Below are positions 63,700-64,000 of a stretch of 64,000 bases of DNA, one piece after another; within the stretch, counting starts at the first letter, position 1; each line of letters begins with the position of its first letter. A model generated the notes under the pieces. The model did no database searches, had not been told where the DNA came from, and worked only from the letters and a program-made list of their open reading frames with translations. Position numbers and translations under genes: made by a program. The stretch lies in contig JADJBE010000026.1 of assembly GCA_016703895.1 (NCBI GenBank), positions 372,001 to 436,000 of the forward strand, given 5' to 3'. This stretch comes from Pseudomonadota bacterium. Its GTDB lineage: Bacteria > Pseudomonadota > Gammaproteobacteria > Steroidobacterales > Steroidobacteraceae.

Positions 63700-64000
63700 C
63701 GGCCCAACCCCCGGCGCAGCAACTGCGCGAATGTGGGTGGCTTGCGAAGCTGAGATGGGGCTGTCGCTTGCTCACCGTCAGCGGCAGTGTCGAGCAAGTC
63801 TTCGCTACTAAGCGTATGCAATGTACACACCTGCCCTGGTGCCACGCCGACTAACAAGGTAGTACTACCCACTCGCAGCAGGACGGCGCGCTCTTTGACG
63901 CCAAGCGGTATGTCTTCAAGTATCTCGACTCGCTGCGTACCGCGAGTCCCGAGGCTGCGTGCACGTCTCGCGAGCCAAGCGATCGCAAAGATCGCCGCGA
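63696..64000 (-). CDS. fliO: Flagellar biosynthesis protein FliO, partial
   Basis: The last ~100 residues of FliO; the start lies beyond the window. Reading from the edge gives AAIFAIAWLARRARSLGTRG, then RVEILEDIPLGVKERAVLLR and VGSTTLLVGVAPGQVCTLHT, the usual FliO cytoplasmic beta fold after its single helix. The stop overlaps the fliP ATG (ATGA). FliO helps assemble FliP in the export gate. Confidence 0.9.
   Translation of the reverse strand, partial: AAIFAIAWLARRARSLGTRGTQRVEILEDIPLGVKERAVLLRVGSTTLLVGVAPGQVCTLHTLSSEDLLDTAADGEQATAPSQLRKPPTFAQLLRRGLGR

Overview
The window reads as a GC-rich chromosome segment from a free-living, polarly flagellated gammaproteobacterium. The evidence is the fliOPQR-flhBA-flhF-flhG-fliA order followed by motC/motD and a DUF2802 gene, the YdbH/YnbE/YdbL envelope set, a TonB-dependent receptor, and a YadGH-type ABC exporter. 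A Xanthomonadales/Steroidobacterales-like lineage is my guess, not something the sequence proves. I found no rRNA, tRNA, CRISPR array, phage or classical insertion sequence.

Layout. 0.1-12.4 kb: a three-gene minus-strand surface module made of a ~2,640-residue DUF11/SdrD-repeat protein, an 1,084-residue outer-membrane barrel protein and an OmpA-like lipoprotein with thrombospondin type 3 repeats. 12.7-14.5 kb: a small lipoprotein, an orphan protein and an NAD(P)-binding reductase. 14.6-24.8 kb: a catabolic locus with a LacI regulator, linked by four copies of a 16-bp palindrome close to TTGCACGCGCGTGCAA. It holds a TonB receptor, an AllA-like enzyme, a five-bladed-propeller enzyme, an MFS symporter, a methyltransferase and an alcohol dehydrogenase. 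The receptor carries frameshifts and the symporter an in-frame amber stop, so the locus looks partly decayed. 24.9-39.8 kb: mixed housekeeping and accessory genes, including a large broken membrane protein, a racemase-family enzyme, ModA, MsrA/MsrB, a broken acetyltransferase, LysE and CDF transporters, an M16 peptidase pair, a SPOR lipoprotein and a bactofilin. 39.9-50.9 kb: envelope and signalling genes, including a PQQ sugar dehydrogenase fused to a cytochrome region, GDPD, YheT, a REC-TM-OmpA fusion, YdbH with a YnbE-YdbL fusion, YedK, and a YadGH ABC exporter whose ATPase is broken. 51.0-64.0 kb: three tandem HDOD genes and a long flagellar run that leaves the window inside fliO.

Two things stand out. 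First, three dispersed 186-209 bp elements (near 13.8, 25.5 and 29.7 kb) share a conserved core, but each is bounded by its own perfect 23-31 bp inverted repeat whose sequence differs from copy to copy. One copy supplies the last 27 codons of a lipoprotein gene. I know of no described repeat family with locus-specific but internally perfect arms. Second, the LacI-linked locus combines enzymes whose common substrate I cannot name.

Five genes are interrupted: the TonB receptor, the MFS symporter, a ~1,300-residue membrane protein, a GNAT acetyltransferase and YadG. Most lesions look like contractions of very short repeats, so either real decay or assembly error must be considered before any of them is treated as biology.
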